This document shows, piece by piece, positions 41,179 to 49,310 of a stretch of DNA of 64,000 nt (positions are counted from its first letter, which is position 1; each line of letters starts with the position of its first letter). This DNA is from CAYSUS01 sp964434165. GTDB taxonomy: Bacteria > Planctomycetota > Planctomycetia > Pirellulales > Thermoguttaceae. The notes beneath the pieces are model-generated. The model did not search any database and was not told the DNA's origin. It saw only the letters and a list, made by a program, of their open reading frames with translations. Where the stretch lies: positions 1-64,000 of the forward strand of contig CAYSUS010000013.1 of assembly GCA_964434165.1 (NCBI GenBank). Reading direction: 5' to 3'. A program made the translations under genes and the position numbers.

Positions 41179-43041
41179 ATGACCGAGCCGCGCACCAGCC
41201 CCGTCACGTTTCGCCCGCCGGGCAAGACCGTGGAAGCGTCCTCGGGCGAGCGCCTGGTCGAGGCTGCCAACGCTGTTGCCCTCACGCTCGACATGCCGTG
41301 CGGGGGCGAGGGGGTCTGCGGCAAGTGCCGCGTGCGCGTCTCGCAGGGGGCCGGCCCGCCTGGGCCCCAGGAGCTTCGAGTCTTCTCCCAGGACGAGTTG
41401 GAGGCCGGCTGGCGCCTGGCCTGCCAGACCGTCGTCGCCGGCCCGATGGCCGTCGAGGTCCCCCATACGTCGCTGCTGGCCACGTTCCACAAGATCCTCT
41501 CCGACACGCGCACCGCCCAGGCGGTCGTCGTCGATCCCCCGGTCTGGAAGCGCCGCCTTGCGCTGGATCCGCCCTCGCGCGAGGACGACCGGGCCGACCT
41601 TGTCCGGCTCCGCGAGGCCCTGGGACCGGTCGCCGCCGATCTGGAACTGGTGCGGCACCTGCCTCGGCTTCTGCGTCAATCGATGTTTCGCGGCACGGCG
41701 GTGCTGGCCCCTGGGCGATTGCTCGACTTCGAGCCCGGCGACACGCGCGACGCCTGCTACGCCGCGGCCGTGGACGTGGGCACGACGACGCTCGCCGCGG
41801 TGCTGATCGACCTGCACGAAGGCAGCGAGATGGCGGTGGCCGCATGCCTGAACCCGCAGACCCCGTTCGGCGATGACGTGATCTCGCGCATCGCGCACAG
41901 TCAGGACCACCCCGAGGGACTGGAGCAGCTCCGCAGCGCCGTCTGCCGCGCGATCGACGGGTTGATCGGCGAGATGACCTCGCGGGCCTCGGTGAAGCGG
42001 CATCATATCTACGAGGTCGTGTTGGCGGGCAACACCACCATGCAGCACCTGCTCTGCGGGATCGACCCGCGGCACCTGGGCGAGCTTCCCTTCGTGGCAG
42101 CCACCGGGTGCGGGGTGACTGCCCCGGCGGCCGCCTTGGACCTGGCGGTCCACCCCGGCGCCGAGGCGTACGTGGCCCCGGTGATCGGCGGCTTCGTCGG
42201 CGGCGACAGCGTGGCCGGGATGCTAGCCACCGAGATGACCCGCTCGGCGGAGCCCTCGCTGCTGGTGGACATCGGCACGAACGGCGAGCTGGTGCTCTCC
42301 TGCGACTCGAAGCTGTGGGCCGTGGCCACGGCCGCGGGCCCGGCGTTCGAGGGTGCCCGCATCGAGTTCGGCATGCGCGCTGCACGCGGCGCGATCGAGC
42401 GGTTCCACATCGACGGGGACGTGCATTTCGAGGTCATCGGGGGCGGTGCGCCGCTGGGCATCTGCGGGTCGGCTCTGATCGACGTGGCGGCCGAGTTGCT
42501 CCGCTACGGTTTCATCTCGCCCGAGGGCCGCCTGGCAAGGCGCGACGCGCTTCCCTCCCAAGTCCCCGCCGCGCTGCGGGATCGGGCCGTCGAGCACCAG
42601 GGCGACCCGGCCTTCCTGATCGTCACGGGGGACCGGTCGGGCACGGGACGGCCGATCCTCTTCACCCAGCGCGACGTGCGCCAGCTTCAACTGGCCAGCG
42701 GGGCGATCCGGGCGGGGGTGGCCATCTTGTGCAAGCGGGCCGGGATGGCGCCGGGCGATTTGCGCCGGGTGGAGATCGCCGGCGGGTTCGGCAACTACAT
42801 CCGCCGACGCAACGCCCAGCGGATCGGCCTCCTCCCTCCCGAGATCCCCAGGGAGTGCATCCGCTTCCAGGGCAACACCTCGCTGGCCGGGGCGCGGCTG
42901 ATGGCCATTTCGCTCCAAGCGCGGCGGGAGGCAGAGCAGCTCGCCCGCCGCACCGAGCACTTCGATCTGGCGACCGATCACGCCTTCCAGTGGACGTTCG
43001 CCGATGCGATGATCTTCCCGTCCGAGCCGCGTGCCGTCTGA
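41179..43041 (+). CDS. Ferredoxin-ASKHA protein (RACo/RamA-like corrinoid activator)
   Basis: 620-aa protein of the DUF4445 type. The N-terminal plant-type [2Fe-2S] ferredoxin has Cys41, Cys47, Cys50 and Cys82 (CGGEGVCGKC ... LACQ). A linker follows, then an ASKHA ATPase fold with AAVDVGTTTLAAVLIDL (phosphate 1), PSLLVDIGTNGELVL and EIAGGFGNYI. Proteins of this architecture use ATP to reduce cob(II)alamin back to cob(I)alamin in corrinoid methyl carriers. The ATG at 41179 begins just before the ferredoxin; the frame is open for 32 codons more. No corrinoid gene adjoins it, but the module at 12-14 kb supplies an obvious client (inference). Confidence 0.88.
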   Translation: MTEPRTSPVTFRPPGKTVEASSGERLVEAANAVALTLDMPCGGEGVCGKCRVRVSQGAGPPGPQELRVFSQDELEAGWRLACQTVVAGPMAVEVPHTSLLATFHKILSDTRTAQAVVVDPPVWKRRLALDPPSREDDRADLVRLREALGPVAADLELVRHLPRLLRQSMFRGTAVLAPGRLLDFEPGDTRDACYAAAVDVGTTTLAAVLIDLHEGSEMAVAACLNPQTPFGDDVISRIAHSQDHPEGLEQLRSAVCRAIDGLIGEMTSRASVKRHHIYEVVLAGNTTMQHLLCGIDPRHLGELPFVAATGCGVTAPAAALDLAVHPGAEAYVAPVIGGFVGGDSVAGMLATEMTRSAEPSLLVDIGTNGELVLSCDSKLWAVATAAGPAFEGARIEFGMRAARGAIERFHIDGDVHFEVIGGGAPLGICGSALIDVAAELLRYGFISPEGRLARRDALPSQVPAALRDRAVEHQGDPAFLIVTGDRSGTGRPILFTQRDVRQLQLASGAIRAGVAILCKRAGMAPGDLRRVEIAGGFGNYIRRRNAQRIGLLPPEIPRECIRFQGNTSLAGARLMAISLQARREAEQLARRTEHFDLATDHAFQWTFADAMIFPSEPRAV

Positions 43042-43063
43042 GGGCAACAGGGGTCGATCCGTC

Positions 43064-43537
43064 ATGCTCGGAGTGCCGCCGCTGGAACTGACGCTGATGG
43101 CCCTGTTCGCCCTGTTCGCCATCTTCACGTTCGGCCGAGCCGGTTGGATCATGCGCCGCTGGCTCTACGAGCGCAATTGCTTTCGCCGCGGAGTCAAGGC
43201 CCTGGATCGCGGTGAGCCCCGCGAGGCTCTTCGCTGGCTCCGTCTGGCCGAAGAGGCCTGGACGCCGGCCGCGCTGCACCCCACGGCCGGCAACCGCCAG
43301 AAGTCGCTGGAGGACTATGCGGAGATCGTCGCCTACCTGGCCGACGCGGGACGCCGCCTGGGGCTGCCCTGCGACGACGCCCCGCTCCGTGAGGCGATCG
43401 GCCGGCGGATCCTGCTGATCAACCGCGGTCTGTTCGTCGGTGTTCCCCACCGCGAGGTCGCCGCGGCGGAGCACGCGTTTCGCCTGGCCCGGACCCAGCT
43501 ACGCGCGGCCTGCCGGCGGGAGCCGGACGAGGGTTAG
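43064..43537 (+). CDS. Membrane-anchored protein, unknown
   Basis: 157 aa with one N-terminal membrane helix (LELTLMALFALFAIFTFGRAGWIM) and a cytoplasmic helical domain (GVKALDRGEPREALRWLRLAEEAW, KSLEDYAEIVAYLADAGRRLGL). The helical part resembles a degenerate TPR pair. The ATG at 43064 is preferred over the GTG at 43031, which would overlap the activator gene by 11 bases. It is in line with the ferredoxin-ASKHA gene and perhaps co-transcribed; any link to corrinoid activation is speculative. Confidence 0.65.
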   Translation: MLGVPPLELTLMALFALFAIFTFGRAGWIMRRWLYERNCFRRGVKALDRGEPREALRWLRLAEEAWTPAALHPTAGNRQKSLEDYAEIVAYLADAGRRLGLPCDDAPLREAIGRRILLINRGLFVGVPHREVAAAEHAFRLARTQLRAACRREPDEG

Positions 43538-43732
43538 CCGCAAGTCATGACGGCGGGAGCGGCAAGTCGCAGGCGGTTTCGTCGGAGGTGGCGAGGGGCT
43601 GTGCGGCTCGGCGAGCCGGCGTCTTCGCAGTCGGTGCGCTGTGGCGATGGACTCGGCTGCATCAAGGGAGGGATCCACGGAACTCCAGGGGCGCACCGTC
43701 GAGGGTACCCCAGGGTGCCGCGCTCCCCGGCG

Positions 43733-44830
43733 TCAGCCCTTCAGGAGCTTCGCCAGCACCCCGAAGAGGACCACGATGACGACGCCCACCCCCGAAAAGG
43801 CCGCATATGGGGCCCAAATCTTCTTGCCGCCGGGACCCTCCTCGTAGCTCCAATAAACGCCGCAGTGCGGGCAGCGGTCGCCGGCCTTGGACGAGTCGGG
43901 CACGGCCCGGTTGCAGCTCAGGCACCGCTTCTCATAGACCATCTCCGGGTGCGGAACGCACGGCCGCGGCACGCTCATGTCCGGCATCTCAACCCGGGGC
44001 GTCCGAATGCGAGACGGACGATGCGAAGCCATGCGCGGCCGGTGCGACCGCGCGGGGATGGACGGCGTGGGCACGTGCGATCGCACGCTCGCCTGGCGAC
44101 CTGGTCCGGGGAAGTGCGACGGGCCGGTCGGCCGGTGCGAAGGCCCTGCGTGGCCCGGATCGCGGCGCATGCCGGGCATCGAGGGGAAGGGAGGATTGCG
44201 AGGCCCGCCGGCCATGGTGTTCGGCCCCGGCCGGCTGCCTGGCACCATGGGTGGGGCGGCCGCACTCGGCGGACTGGACAAGCTGCCCGGCGGTGCGGGG
44301 ACCAGGTGGCCCAGGCCCCGGCCTTCCATGATCCGTCGGACGTACGCCTGATCGGAGAGGCTGAAGAACTGGAAGGGGAAATCCCGGGTGAGCCCGTCCT
44401 GATCGAGCACCACTCGGCCAGCCTCTATCCCGGCGAAGCCGGCCACGATCTGGTTGCCCTTCAGGTCCGTCCAGGTACGGTTCTCTTCGACCTTGTCTGC
44501 GTCGTCTTCGGCACCGGGCTCGAGGTCCCCGTCAGCAGGGGCGGAGTCGCTGGGGCTCGATCCCGGCACGTCGATCTTCTTCGGGGCCAGGTGCTCCTTG
44601 CCTTCCTCTTTGAGCCGCTCGCGGAGGTAGTCCTGGTCCTTCTCGCTGAGGAAGGTCCAGGGCACGGCGTGCACTTTGGCGCCCTGTTTGAGCACGGCCC
44701 TGCCGTTGTGCACGCGGACGAACTCGGCCTCGATCTGGCGGCCCCGCGCGTCGGTCCAGGTCCGCGCCCAGGCCCAAGACGGGGGGACGAAGAAGACAAG
44801 CGACGCCAAGGCGAAGATCGTGGGGCGCAT
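43733..44830 (-). CDS. Tandem SHD1-like protein with zinc ribbon and C-terminal membrane helix
   Basis: 365 aa. A signal peptide or N-terminal helix (MRPTIFALASLVFFVPPSWA) is followed by two SHD1-like domains: RTWTDARGRQIEAEFVRV ... PWTFLSEKDQDYL (residues 23-70) and RTWTDLKGNQIVAGFAGI ... FQFFSLSDQAYV (about 118-165). SHD1 domains are typical of planctomycete exported proteins. Next come about 125 residues rich in Pro, Ser, His and Arg, a four-Cys zinc ribbon (CLSCNRAVPDSSKAGDRCPHC) and a last membrane helix (GVGVVIVVLFGVLAKLL). The binding target is unknown. GGAG precedes the ATG. Confidence 0.85.
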   Translation of the reverse strand: MRPTIFALASLVFFVPPSWAWARTWTDARGRQIEAEFVRVHNGRAVLKQGAKVHAVPWTFLSEKDQDYLRERLKEEGKEHLAPKKIDVPGSSPSDSAPADGDLEPGAEDDADKVEENRTWTDLKGNQIVAGFAGIEAGRVVLDQDGLTRDFPFQFFSLSDQAYVRRIMEGRGLGHLVPAPPGSLSSPPSAAAPPMVPGSRPGPNTMAGGPRNPPFPSMPGMRRDPGHAGPSHRPTGPSHFPGPGRQASVRSHVPTPSIPARSHRPRMASHRPSRIRTPRVEMPDMSVPRPCVPHPEMVYEKRCLSCNRAVPDSSKAGDRCPHCGVYWSYEEGPGGKKIWAPYAAFSGVGVVIVVLFGVLAKLLKG

Positions 44831-45236
44831 GGGCTCACTCTCCTGATGGAGCCTTCAGCCTTCGAACCGGTCGAGAAGCTCCCCCCACCACAGTCGAATG
44901 TGCAAACCAACCTATCAGGGCAGGTGCTGGCTGTCAATCGGTTTGGGGGCACTACCCCTTAAGACGCTGGGCTCGGCCACCAGCGCTCGCCGCTTCTTCG
45001 GCTTGTTTCGGACTGCCAACTCCGTTCACGCGTCGTTCACGGGAATGGCGTGTGACGGCGGTTCTGGCGCGGTCCCCACGCTCTTGAGAACGTGGAGAAA
45101 AACCCCTCACGGACCTGAATCGGCTTGCGTGGTTCCGGGAAAAGGAATCAGGGCCCCTTTTTCCCGAGTGGCCCAAAGGATGCTTCGCGAAAAAAGGGTC
45201 CTGCCACTTCTCCCTCCCAGGATCGTGCACGGCTGC
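44831..45236. other. Intergenic gap between bioF and the SHD1 gene
   Basis: 406 bases with no supported gene. The right half is less GC-rich and holds an imperfect REP-like hairpin (45137-45165) and a nearby run of six A (on the minus strand TTTTTT) about 40 bases beyond the bioF stop, which may help end transcription. A small CCACG/CGTGG stem lies near 45075-45095. Confidence 0.45.
45137..45165. repeat. REP-like imperfect hairpin
   Basis: GGGAAAAGG (45137-45145) faces CCTTTTTCCC (45156-45165), complementary apart from one bulged base, with a ten-base loop. A related A-run followed by GGGTCC lies about 30 bases further on. The form recalls extragenic palindromes associated with REP transposases, but none is in the window. 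Confidence 0.45.
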
Positions 45237-46445
45237 TCAGAAACCCATGGACCCGATACGCCTCACCTCCGCCAAAGCGGCGGTCAGCCCCGCGACCATG
45301 GCGTCGGTGTGGGCGGCGGTGACACTGACCCGCAGGCAGGACTCGCCGTCGGGCACGGTCGGGGGGCGCACTGCCGGCACGAAGAAGCCCTGAGCACGGA
45401 GCTCGCTCGCCAGGCGCACCGCCCGGTCCGGCTCGCCGACCATGACCGGGATGATCTGGCTTTGGGACGGTCCGATCGACCAGCCTTGCGCTACCAGGTC
45501 GCCGCGAAGGGCGGCCGCCCGGTCGAGCAGCCGGACGCGGCGCTCGGGCTCCGACTCGGCAATGCCGATTGCGGCGATGGCGGCGGCCGGTATTGCGGCA
45601 GGCGGGGCCGTGGAGAAGACATAGGGCCGAGCGCGGCTGACGAGCCAGTCAATCAGTTCCCGGCGTCCGGCCACGAACCCGCCGATCGAGCCCAGAGCCT
45701 TGCTCAACGTGCCGATCCGCACATCCGCCCGGTCCTCCACGCCCAGATGCTCGGCCGTGCCGCGACCGCGCGCGCCGAACACGCCCGTCGCGTGGGCTTC
45801 GTCCACCAGGAGCATCGCGTTGTAGTGCTCGGCCAGGTCGGCCAGCCGTGCGAGCGGGGCCAGGTCGCCGTCCATGCTGAACAGGCCGTCGGTGATGATC
45901 AGCCGGCGGCGGTACCGCCCGGCGCGATCGAGAAGCTCGGCCAGCCGCGTCGAGTCGCGGTGGGGAAAGGGTCGCACGTCGGCCCGCGACAGCCGGCATC
46001 CGTCAAGCAGGCTGGCATGGTTCTTGCGGTCGGTGAACACGACGTCGCCCGGTCCGACCAGCGCGGCGATTGCGCCGCAGTTGGCCGCGAAGCCGGAGGG
46101 AAACAGGACTGCCGCCTCGGTGCCCTCGAACCGGGCGAGCCGCTCCTCCAGGGCCTGGTGCTCCTCGGTGTAGCCGCAAATGAGCGGGCTGGCCCCGCTG
46201 CCCCAGCCGTGGCGCGCGGCCGCACGGGCGGCCGACTGGGCCAGGCGCGGATCGGCCGCCAGGCCCAGGTAGTCGTTTGAGCCGAAGTTGACCAGCTCGC
46301 GCCCGCCAATGCGGATCTGGCCCGGCCCTGCCGCCTCGCGCACCGTGCGGCTGCGGAGAAGATGCGATGCCCTAAGCCTCTCGAGCTCGGACTGGAGCCA
46401 GCGGAGCTGGTCGCGCGGCGGGACGGGTGGATCGGGCTCGGGCAT
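45237..46445 (-). CDS. bioF: 8-amino-7-oxononanoate synthase (BioF-like)
   Basis: PLP enzyme of the alpha-oxoamine synthase family, 402 aa. BioF joins pimeloyl-CoA (or ACP) and alanine in biotin synthesis. Seen here are NFGSNDYLGLA, GSGASPLICGYTEEHQALEERLA, LLVDEAHATGVFG and the PLP Lys in TLSKALGSIGG (about residue 248). The close relative KBL (glycine C-acetyltransferase) is hard to exclude. I favour BioF because of the N-terminal SNDYLGL pattern, with moderate confidence. No other biotin genes are nearby. The ATG at 46445 gives the normal N-terminus. Confidence 0.85.
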   Translation of the reverse strand: MPEPDPPVPPRDQLRWLQSELERLRASHLLRSRTVREAAGPGQIRIGGRELVNFGSNDYLGLAADPRLAQSAARAAARHGWGSGASPLICGYTEEHQALEERLARFEGTEAAVLFPSGFAANCGAIAALVGPGDVVFTDRKNHASLLDGCRLSRADVRPFPHRDSTRLAELLDRAGRYRRRLIITDGLFSMDGDLAPLARLADLAEHYNAMLLVDEAHATGVFGARGRGTAEHLGVEDRADVRIGTLSKALGSIGGFVAGRRELIDWLVSRARPYVFSTAPPAAIPAAAIAAIGIAESEPERRVRLLDRAAALRGDLVAQGWSIGPSQSQIIPVMVGEPDRAVRLASELRAQGFFVPAVRPPTVPDGESCLRVSVTAAHTDAMVAGLTAALAEVRRIGSMGF

Positions 46446-46665
46446 GGAGGCACGGCGTTGACGGGAGCAGGTGCGATGCGAGGGGCTCTCTCGCCACGTC
46501 CCGTGCAGATTGTACGCCGCCGCCGCAGGAGGGGTCAAACCGCGTCTTTCTGGCGCAAGCTACAATCGTACAATGGGTTATGCGACTGGCGCGGCCGGCG
46601 AGCGGACCGGCCGGATGCCCCATCCCTGCAACAGCCCTCTTCTGGCGGCAACTACTCCTACGGAC

Positions 46666-47241
46666 ATGGCATTCCAGAAGCTTCGCAGCCCGCCTGACGG
46701 GCCGTCCCAGACGCCGAGGATCGACTGGCAGTCCGCACTGTCCCAGCACGACCGGTGGCTGCGGACCGTGGTGCTTGCGCGGTTGGGTGAGCCCCAGGCC
46801 GTGGACGAGGTGATGCAGGAGGTAGCCCTGGCCGCGGTTCGGCAGAAGGCGCCCATCGCGGACCCGGCCAAGGTGGCTCCGTGGCTGTACCGTCTGGCCG
46901 TGACACAGTCGCTGATGTACCGGCGGAAGATGGGCCGCCGGCGCAAGCTGACCGACCGTTACACGCAGCAGGTTCGCCCCAGCGAGCGGGAACGGGGCAG
47001 CGACGACCCGCTCTCGTGGCTCTTGGCCGCGGAGCGGAGGGAGATGATTCGGGTTGCTCTGGGGCGATTGCCTCGACGCGACGCCGAGCTGCTGCTACTG
47101 AAATACACCGAGGACTGGAGCTATCGAGAGATAGCCGATCACGTGGGGCTTAGCGAGAGCGCGGTCCAGGCGCGGCTTCATCGGGCAAGGCAGAAGCTGC
47201 GCACCGAGCTGGCCGCGCTGGACGTCATCGAGGTGACCTGA
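46666..47241 (+). CDS. ECF-type RNA polymerase sigma factor
   Basis: 191 aa from the ATG at 46666. Region 2 reads RIDWQSALSQHDRWLRTVVLARLGE and AVDEVMQEVALAA, followed by PWLYRLAVTQSLMYRRKMGRRRKL. Region 4 is RDAELLLLKYTEDWSYREIADHVGLSESAVQARLHRARQKLR. The start is uncertain: the frame is open to earlier ATGs at 46573 and 46615, and none has a strong ribosome site. Two TACAAT hexamers (46561-46566 and 46569-46574) lie upstream. It is directly followed by a membrane protein of anti-sigma type and a PDZ protein. Confidence 0.9.
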   Translation: MAFQKLRSPPDGPSQTPRIDWQSALSQHDRWLRTVVLARLGEPQAVDEVMQEVALAAVRQKAPIADPAKVAPWLYRLAVTQSLMYRRKMGRRRKLTDRYTQQVRPSERERGSDDPLSWLLAAERREMIRVALGRLPRRDAELLLLKYTEDWSYREIADHVGLSESAVQARLHRARQKLRTELAALDVIEVT

Positions 47242-47250
47242 GGTGCGGTG

Positions 47251-47988
47251 ATGAGAGCCGGCAAGTGCGATCGAATCGAGGGGCGGGACAAGGCAGAGCT
47301 CGTGGACAGGCTCGTCGATGACGAGCTGGACGAATCGGAGCGACGGGAGTTGCTGGCGCGACTCGACGGGGAGCGGGACGGGTGGCGCCGCGTGGCCCTG
47401 GCCTTTCTCGAAGGGCAATCCTGGCGCCGTGAGATGCGCGGTCTGGCGCAACCGGCCGCTCCGCCGTCGCCGCCGGCGGCTTCCGGGGCGCGGCGCCCGT
47501 GGATCGAAGGGCGGGCCTCGACCGTGCTGGCCATGGCGGCCTGCTTCCTGATCGCGCTAGGCCTGGGGACGTTTTTGCGGGACCTGGCCACGCACGATGC
47601 CGGCGGGCCGGTCCAGCCGGTGCGTTTGGCCGATCGTGGCGCCGTGCTGGTCGAGGAATCGCCCAGCCCGGAACGGCGTGCCCCCGCCGTGCCAGAGGCC
47701 GACGAGCCCTGGCAGTTGGTCACGCTCGGCGTGGACCCGGGCGAACAGGGCGGACGATGCCGGGTGCAGCTCCCGGCCGTGGAGCGCCCGGGCATCGACG
47801 AGCAGTGGGTCGAAGGTCTGGAGTCGCCCATTCCGGAGGAGGTGTTGCGGGCGCTCCGCCGCAGCGGTCACAAGATCGAGAGCACGCGGCAGTACGTGCC
47901 GCTTCGCATGAAGGACGGCCGGCAGCTCGTCGTGCCGGTCGATCAGGTGGACGTGCACTACGTGGGTGGCAAGCGGGGTTTTCAGTAG
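47251..47988 (+). CDS. Anti-sigma-factor-like membrane protein
   Basis: 245 aa. A short cytoplasmic domain has acidic helices (DKAELVDRLVDDELDESERRELLARLD), typical of zinc-less anti-sigma N-termini. One membrane helix lies about residues 90-108 (VLAMAACFLIALGLGTFL). The extracytoplasmic domain contains DEQWVEGLESPIPEEVLRALR and RQLVVPVDQVDVHYV. GAGGTG sits five bases before the ATG at 47251; a GTG three bases earlier is also possible. It starts nine bases after the sigma stop, so coupling is likely. Position and topology, not sequence similarity, support the anti-sigma call. Confidence 0.7.
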   Translation: MRAGKCDRIEGRDKAELVDRLVDDELDESERRELLARLDGERDGWRRVALAFLEGQSWRREMRGLAQPAAPPSPPAASGARRPWIEGRASTVLAMAACFLIALGLGTFLRDLATHDAGGPVQPVRLADRGAVLVEESPSPERRAPAVPEADEPWQLVTLGVDPGEQGGRCRVQLPAVERPGIDEQWVEGLESPIPEEVLRALRRSGHKIESTRQYVPLRMKDGRQLVVPVDQVDVHYVGGKRGFQ

Positions 47989-48138
47989 GGCCGCCGCGCG
48001 AGGAGCTCGCGTCCCTTGTCTCGCGAGCAGGTGAGACGGCCGTTGGCTTTCCGCCCGGGGTGCGCGCCGGAAGAAGACACGTGGCTCGCCTGGCGCGAGC
48101 CGGGATCGGTGGTCTGACGGGAAGAAAAGGAGAGAGCG

Positions 48139-49101
48139 ATGTTCAAGGGTGTGTGTGTTAGCGGGCTGTTGGCGCTGGTCGCGGCTGGGCCCGCGGCGGC
48201 CGGTGTTCCAACCATGCCGTTGGTCGTGCCCGTCGCCGGGCCGGCGGACGCCGAGATGGCGCTCGACTTCCAGCCGAGCGAGTACTGGCTGGGCCTGGAG
48301 TGCCATCCGGCCGACGCCACGCTGCGGGCGCAGCTCAAGCTGGACGAGGACACCGGCCTGGTGGTCCGCACCCTCGTGCCCGACAGCCCGGCCGCCAAGG
48401 CCGGCATCCAGCAGCACGACGTGCTGGTCCGGGCGGGCGGCAAGGAGCTCAAGGGGGTGCGCGACCTGGTCGAGGCCGTGGACGCGGCGGGGGACAGGAA
48501 GCTGGCGGTGGAGCTGGTGCGCGAGGCGAAGCGCCGGAAGATGGATGTCGCTCCCGCGAAGCGGCCCGAGCCGGAGACGCTCCGCGATCGGTTCCTTCCG
48601 CTCCCGGTGCCCGGCAACCCGGACTGGGAGGCCTTTCGCAAGTGGATGGAGGAGCGCAAGCCCGGCGAGGAGGGCCCCGGCCCCATGCGGTTCCGCTTCA
48701 TCCGCCCCGGCATGATCCTGCCGCAGGGCGCTCCGTTCAGGATCGAGCTGCCGGAGGGCCTGAGCATCGCGATCACGCGCAAGGGCTCGGACCCGGCCGA
48801 GATCGTGGTCAAGCGGGGCGACGAGAAGTGGGAAGTCACCGAGAAGGAGCTGGACAAGCTGCCCGACGACGTGCGCGAGCACGTGGAACGACTTCTAGGT
48901 CGGGGCGGCAAGGGCTTTGGGATCGACCTGGACCTCCAGACCGACCGCGTGATCCCGATGCCGCGCTTCGAGGCCCCGCCACCCCGCGCCCTGGACAAGA
49001 CGCTCGAGGAGCGCCTGGAGAGGATGCACCGCGAGATCGACGAGCTTCGCAAGGCCCTGGAGGACCGGCACGCCCCGACAGAGAAGCCGCGGAAGAAGTA
49101 G
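48139..49101 (+). CDS. Exported PDZ-domain protein
   Basis: 320 aa with a signal peptide (MFKGVCVSGLLALVAAGPAAAG). A PDZ domain spans about residues 50-135 (YWLGLECHPADATLRAQL, GLVVRTLVPDSPAAKAGIQQHDVLVRAGGKEL). It is followed by a charged region and a C-terminal coiled coil (LDKTLEERLERMHREIDELRKAL). No protease domain is present. AAGGAG lies six bases before the ATG. It comes 150 bases after the anti-sigma-like gene. Sigma, membrane anti-sigma and exported PDZ protein in a row resemble an envelope-stress circuit, with the PDZ protein as possible sensor or modulator (inference). Confidence 0.82.
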   Translation: MFKGVCVSGLLALVAAGPAAAGVPTMPLVVPVAGPADAEMALDFQPSEYWLGLECHPADATLRAQLKLDEDTGLVVRTLVPDSPAAKAGIQQHDVLVRAGGKELKGVRDLVEAVDAAGDRKLAVELVREAKRRKMDVAPAKRPEPETLRDRFLPLPVPGNPDWEAFRKWMEERKPGEEGPGPMRFRFIRPGMILPQGAPFRIELPEGLSIAITRKGSDPAEIVVKRGDEKWEVTEKELDKLPDDVREHVERLLGRGGKGFGIDLDLQTDRVIPMPRFEAPPPRALDKTLEERLERMHREIDELRKALEDRHAPTEKPRKK

Positions 49102-49135
49102 AGTCCGCTCTCGCTCACGAATCTGTCCGCAGCGC

Positions 49136-49183
49136 GAGGCCGGGGGCCGGCCCTGAGTCGGCCCCCGGCCTCTTCCCTTTCTT
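49136..49183 (+). terminator. Intrinsic terminator after the PDZ gene
   Basis: Perfect 13-bp stem: GAGGCCGGGGGCC (49136-49148) and GGCCCCCGGCCTC (49160-49172), an 11-base loop, then TTCCCTTTCTT. It closes the sigma/anti-sigma/PDZ operon 35 bases after the stop. Confidence 0.85.
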
Positions 49184-49310
49184 GGTGGAATCGGTCTCCC
49201 CCGGGCGCCCAATCCTCGCGGTGCTGGCCGGTCTTGTGGTACGAAGGCCCCGTCGGACGGGTGCGTCCGTGCCAGTCTCGTCTTGCGCCCGCAATCCGGG
49301 AGATCTCGCC

